This document shows positions 30,412 through 32,880 of a DNA stretch of 32,880 bases, in pieces. The notes beneath the pieces were generated by a model, which was given only the letters and a program-made list of their open reading frames with translations, was not told the origin of the DNA and did not search any database. Source of the DNA: Gp13-AA77 sp035578005. GTDB taxonomy: Bacteria > Acidobacteriota > Terriglobia > UBA7540. The translations under genes and the position numbers were made by a program. The number at the start of each line of letters is the position of its first letter. Position 1 is the stretch's first letter. The stretch is from assembly GCA_035578005.1 (NCBI GenBank), contig DATJYK010000091.1, positions 1 through 32,880 of the forward strand, given 5' to 3'.

Positions 30412-30654
30412 ATGGAAGTAAATGTAGCGGAAGCCAAGAACAGGCTCCCCGAGCTGATCAAGGCTGTTGAGGGCGGCGAATCCGTAACCATCTGTCGCCG
30501 TGGTGTGCCGGTTGCCGATCTGGTGCGGACAAGTAGACCGTTGCGGAGAAAAAGGAAGCTCGGCACCCTTAGAGGCAAAATTCAAATCCTCGATCCGAAC
30601 TGGTGGAAGCCCATGACAGACCAAGAGGTTGACGCCTTCCTCGAAGGGCGCTAA
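30412..30654 (+). CDS. Phd/YefM-type antitoxin of a VapBC-like pair
   Basis: The product from ATG 30412 starts MEVNVAEAKNRLPELIKAVE and continues GESVTICRRGVPVADLVRT, a classic Phd/YefM DNA-binding signature. The C-terminus (GKIQILDPNWWKPMTDQEVD) resembles the usual toxin-binding end. The frame is open back to 30382, but the internal ATG gives the family N-terminus; no good ribosome-binding site is seen for either. The toxin gene starts 3 bp after the stop. Confidence 0.85.
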   Translation: MEVNVAEAKNRLPELIKAVEGGESVTICRRGVPVADLVRTSRPLRRKRKLGTLRGKIQILDPNWWKPMTDQEVDAFLEGR

Positions 30655-30657
30655 GAA

Positions 30658-31038
30658 GTGCGTCTGCTTCTCGACACCGCGATTCTGATTTGGGCGTTTG
30701 AATCACCCGAGCGGCTAACCCGACGCGCGACGGCCGCCTTGGAGACTACAGGCAATATCCTCGAGTTGAGCGCAGTCTCTCTTTCTGAGATCGCGATCAA
30801 GCAAGCCCGAGAGAAGATCAAGCTTTCCGCGTCGGACACGCAGCAGGCTCTTAAAGATCTTGGTATTCGCATCCTACCCTACACGGCTGACCACGCGTTC
30901 GCTTTGTTTGAACTGCCGCTCCTTCATAGCGACCCGTTCGACCGGCAAATCATCGCTCAGTCTCTGACCGAGAATATTCCAATTGTGACTCCAGATGAAA
31001 AGTTCAGCCTCTATGAAGGGCTTAGGGTCATTTGGTGA
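30658..31038 (+). CDS. vapC: VapC-like PIN-domain toxin
   Basis: The 126-aa protein begins (GTG) MRLLLDTAILIWAFESPERL, with catalytic Asp D6. It keeps the other acidic positions: Glu in VSLSEIAIKQA (near 44), Asp residues in HSDPFDRQIIAQ, and TPDEKF at the C-terminus. This is the full PIN set for metal-dependent RNA cleavage, so it should be active, unlike the truncated gene at 5750. It lies 3 bp after the antitoxin and has normal length. Confidence 0.88.
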   Translation: MRLLLDTAILIWAFESPERLTRRATAALETTGNILELSAVSLSEIAIKQAREKIKLSASDTQQALKDLGIRILPYTADHAFALFELPLLHSDPFDRQIIAQSLTENIPIVTPDEKFSLYEGLRVIW

Positions 31039-31039
31039 C

Positions 31040-31244
31040 CAATTCGATGATGAAACCGATCGGCTCGCCAAAGAAGCCTCTGCAGAGTTCGCGTCCGCCC
31101 ATGAAAGGCTTCTCTTGAGGCATCGATCGCGGGCGCTTCGAGGTTCCCGAGGACTTTGACCATCCCTTGCCTCCGGACGTCCTCGCCAGCTTTTACGGAG
31201 GCAAGCTACGGGCCGTACCGAAGGCACCCTTCAAGTCCCGCTGA
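31040..31244 (+). pseudogene. Remnants of two antitoxin C-termini
   Basis: The first part reads DDETDRLAKEASAEFASAHE, a close relative of the ParD tail at 29117-29419. A second frame reads RFEVPEDFDHPLPPDVLASF and ends in a TGA at 31242-31244, in the style of other antitoxin ends. Neither has a start or an N-terminal domain. Confidence 0.55.
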
Positions 31245-31274
31245 GACGTTAACGAGACACATCAGTTCAGGTGG

Positions 31275-32594
31275 CTAGTTTCCCAGGCCCCTGGCCATGG
31301 CTTTCACCATACCACCATTCGGGCTGTCGTCTTTCAGCGCCCAAACGTAGGCGCCGCCAAGTCCCATTGCGTTGATATAGGCCATCTTTTGTGTTGCCGT
31401 CCACAAGTCGTCGTAGGTGTAGAAGGTGCCCAGAGTGGGGTTGTAAAGCTGCTCTGCGATTCGCACGGGATCGAAATGCTGAACGTAGCCATTGGCCGCC
31501 AGATTGACGAGTGTGGAATACGTGGCGAGGCCCTGCGTCAGCAGAACGTCACATCCCGGAGTGCTGCCTGACAGGTCGGTGCACAAGCCGGTGCCGTTTG
31601 CCAAGGGAACAGGCGAGGGGCCGGTTGAATTCTGGTACAGGCCGTGGTTGATGTTCGGAACGCCCGTCCATCCCGCGCCATACAGAGGCACGCCCATGGT
31701 GTACTTGAAAGGAGGTACGCCCGCTTGCAGGTAAGCGTTCACCGTGTCATTGATGTCGAGATCCTGCCCGTACGCAGGATCCTGGGGGGAGTCGTACAAC
31801 GACGAGGCGTCATTCGTTTGCGTGTCCCACGACCCGGCGTAGTTGTAGCCGTCGATGGTGATGAAATCCACGTACGATGCCGCCTGAGGAAGGTTGATGT
31901 TGACGTAATTCTGGGCGCCTGCCGGCCCATCGAAGCTGAGGATGTATTTCTTGCCGGTAGATGCCGAAAGCTGGTTGAGCTGTTTGCGGAACTCCAGCAA
32001 CAGCGCCGAGAAGTTCTGCGTGTCGCTCGAGGTTGGAAATTCCCAGTCGATATTTATTCCATCGAATAGGCCCGGCGCGGTGATGCCCGAAGCGATGTTG
32101 CCCTGGATAAAGAGGCTGATGCAGGAGGCGGCCAATGCCTGCCGGCCGGATGCTGTACTGGCGGCGGTCACAAAGGCCGCGGTGTTCGCAGCCGACGCGC
32201 CGCCGATGGAAATCAGGACATTCAGCTTGGGATGAAGCTGCTCGAGCTGCTGAATCGCGGCGAAGTTGCCATACAGCGGGCCCGTATACGGCGCGCCGCT
32301 GACGCTCGGCAGGTAGGGAGTTTGATAATCAGCCCAGGTGTCAGCCAGCGCGCAAGCCGGCGCCGGGTCCGTGGTTACATTGGCGAAGGCGTAGAAAAGA
32401 TGCGTCAACTGATTGGCAACCCCATTCTGTTGCAGGTTGGCGATGTTGTATCCCGCATAGTAGATGCTCCACTCCTCGAAGTATCCCCCAAGAATTTTGC
32501 GAGTTTGCGCAGAAGCCGAAAGGCTACAGGCGACCAAAACTAAGAAGGCTGTAAACAGGTTTCGGAACAGACGAAACGGAACGATCGTTGTCAT
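31275..32594 (-). CDS. Secreted GH18 chitinase-like glycoside hydrolase
   Basis: GH18 enzymes hydrolyse chitin and related GlcNAc polymers. The 439-aa protein starts at ATG 32594 with GGAGGGG 7 nt upstream; the frame extends to 32675 but lacks such a site. A signal peptide is clear: MTTIVPFRLFRNLFTAFLVL with likely cleavage after SLSASA. The GH18 barrel shows GGYFEEWSIYY at the start, LNVLISIGGAS, the catalytic FDGINIDWEFP (general-acid Glu present; Asn replaces the middle Asp, as allowed in the family), FITIDGYNYAGSWD and YTMGVPLYGAGW. The end (GLGGAYVWALKDDSPNGG) is typical. No carbohydrate-binding module is visible. Substrate is not proven. Confidence 0.9.
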   Translation of the reverse strand: MTTIVPFRLFRNLFTAFLVLVACSLSASAQTRKILGGYFEEWSIYYAGYNIANLQQNGVANQLTHLFYAFANVTTDPAPACALADTWADYQTPYLPSVSGAPYTGPLYGNFAAIQQLEQLHPKLNVLISIGGASAANTAAFVTAASTASGRQALAASCISLFIQGNIASGITAPGLFDGINIDWEFPTSSDTQNFSALLLEFRKQLNQLSASTGKKYILSFDGPAGAQNYVNINLPQAASYVDFITIDGYNYAGSWDTQTNDASSLYDSPQDPAYGQDLDINDTVNAYLQAGVPPFKYTMGVPLYGAGWTGVPNINHGLYQNSTGPSPVPLANGTGLCTDLSGSTPGCDVLLTQGLATYSTLVNLAANGYVQHFDPVRIAEQLYNPTLGTFYTYDDLWTATQKMAYINAMGLGGAYVWALKDDSPNGGMVKAMARGLGN

Positions 32595-32765
32595 TGTAAA
32601 GCCCCTCCATTCGCAATTTGCAGCGGGACGCAGTATAGACTGCGGCAAATGCGTTTGGCAAACACGGGCGCTCAAGGTACTGGAACACCCGCGATAGCTG
32701 CACAGAACCTAGCGGAGTAGACGGAGCAGAACGGAGCAGACGGGTGCGCGACATAAAAGTGGAAG

Positions 32766-32880
32766 TCAGGCTGCCCGGCGGCTCTCCCAGTAATCCTCGA
32801 AGCGGCCGTTGAGACAACAGCAGCGCAGGGCCACGATGGCGTTCGCTCCTCGGACGGTCCAGAACATGCCCGAGCGTTTG
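32766..32880 (-). mobile_element. C-terminus of an ISKra4-like transposase (runs off window)
   Basis: The last 37 codons read KRSGMFWTVRGANAIVALRC, CCLNGRFEDYWESRRAA and stop. I recognise this ending from ISKra4-family transposases (W-VRGANAI-ALRC and GRFED-W). The segment 32676-32765 between this stop and the chitinase gene should contain the element's end. I could not define its terminal repeat. Confidence 0.7.

Overview
The window looks like a chromosomal segment of a motile, GC-rich soil bacterium, most probably an Acidobacteriota. The pointers are minimal flagellins of 269 aa, an flbD-motA-motB operon, several type II toxin-antitoxin (TA) pairs, a partial ISKra4-type transposase and many interspersed palindromic repeats. 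This placement is an inference from gene style; no rRNA or tRNA gene was seen.

Layout. 1-1436: a partial BrnT toxin and an unrecognised, probably frameshifted gene with an acidic tail. 1437-3301 (minus): flbD-motA-motB with a sigma-28-like promoter. 3524-5718 (plus): GDP-mannose 4,6-dehydratase and a sulfotransferase. 5750-6579 (minus): decayed TA genes. 6659-24339: a large glycan-type block with a GT2-GT4 fusion glycosyltransferase, two more GT4 enzymes, a GT2-TPR enzyme, two paralogous FkbM-type methyltransferases, a TPR-sulfotransferase, a small TPR protein, a radical SAM/SPASM protein and two coiled-coil proteins. It is interrupted by an intact antitoxin/RelE pair and by three arrays of composite palindromic repeats. 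One array surrounds a frameshifted Y1 (IS200/RAYT-like) transposase. 24631-28943: two flagellins, flaG, fliD and fliS. 28944-31244: TA genes and TA remnants, partly bracketed by two copies of a 65-bp repeat. 31275-32594 (minus): a secreted GH18 chitinase-like protein. 32766-32880: the C-terminus of an ISKra4-like transposase.

How the genes may work together. Motor genes on one side and filament genes on the other frame a set of sugar-nucleotide, glycosyltransferase, methyltransferase and sulfotransferase genes. The simplest reading is a surface-glycan locus that may decorate the flagellin filament, whose central region is Ser/Thr-rich. Promoter signatures suggest staged control: a sigma-54-like site before flagellin 1, and sigma-28-like sites before flagellin 2 and before flbD-motAB. 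Both flagellin mRNAs share a conserved leader. Several cluster enzymes carry related N-terminal helical or TPR modules, which hints that they assemble together.

The repeat arrays contain three palindrome classes in two fixed orders and sit between genes of the glycan block. With the transposase at their centre they resemble a REP/RAYT system.
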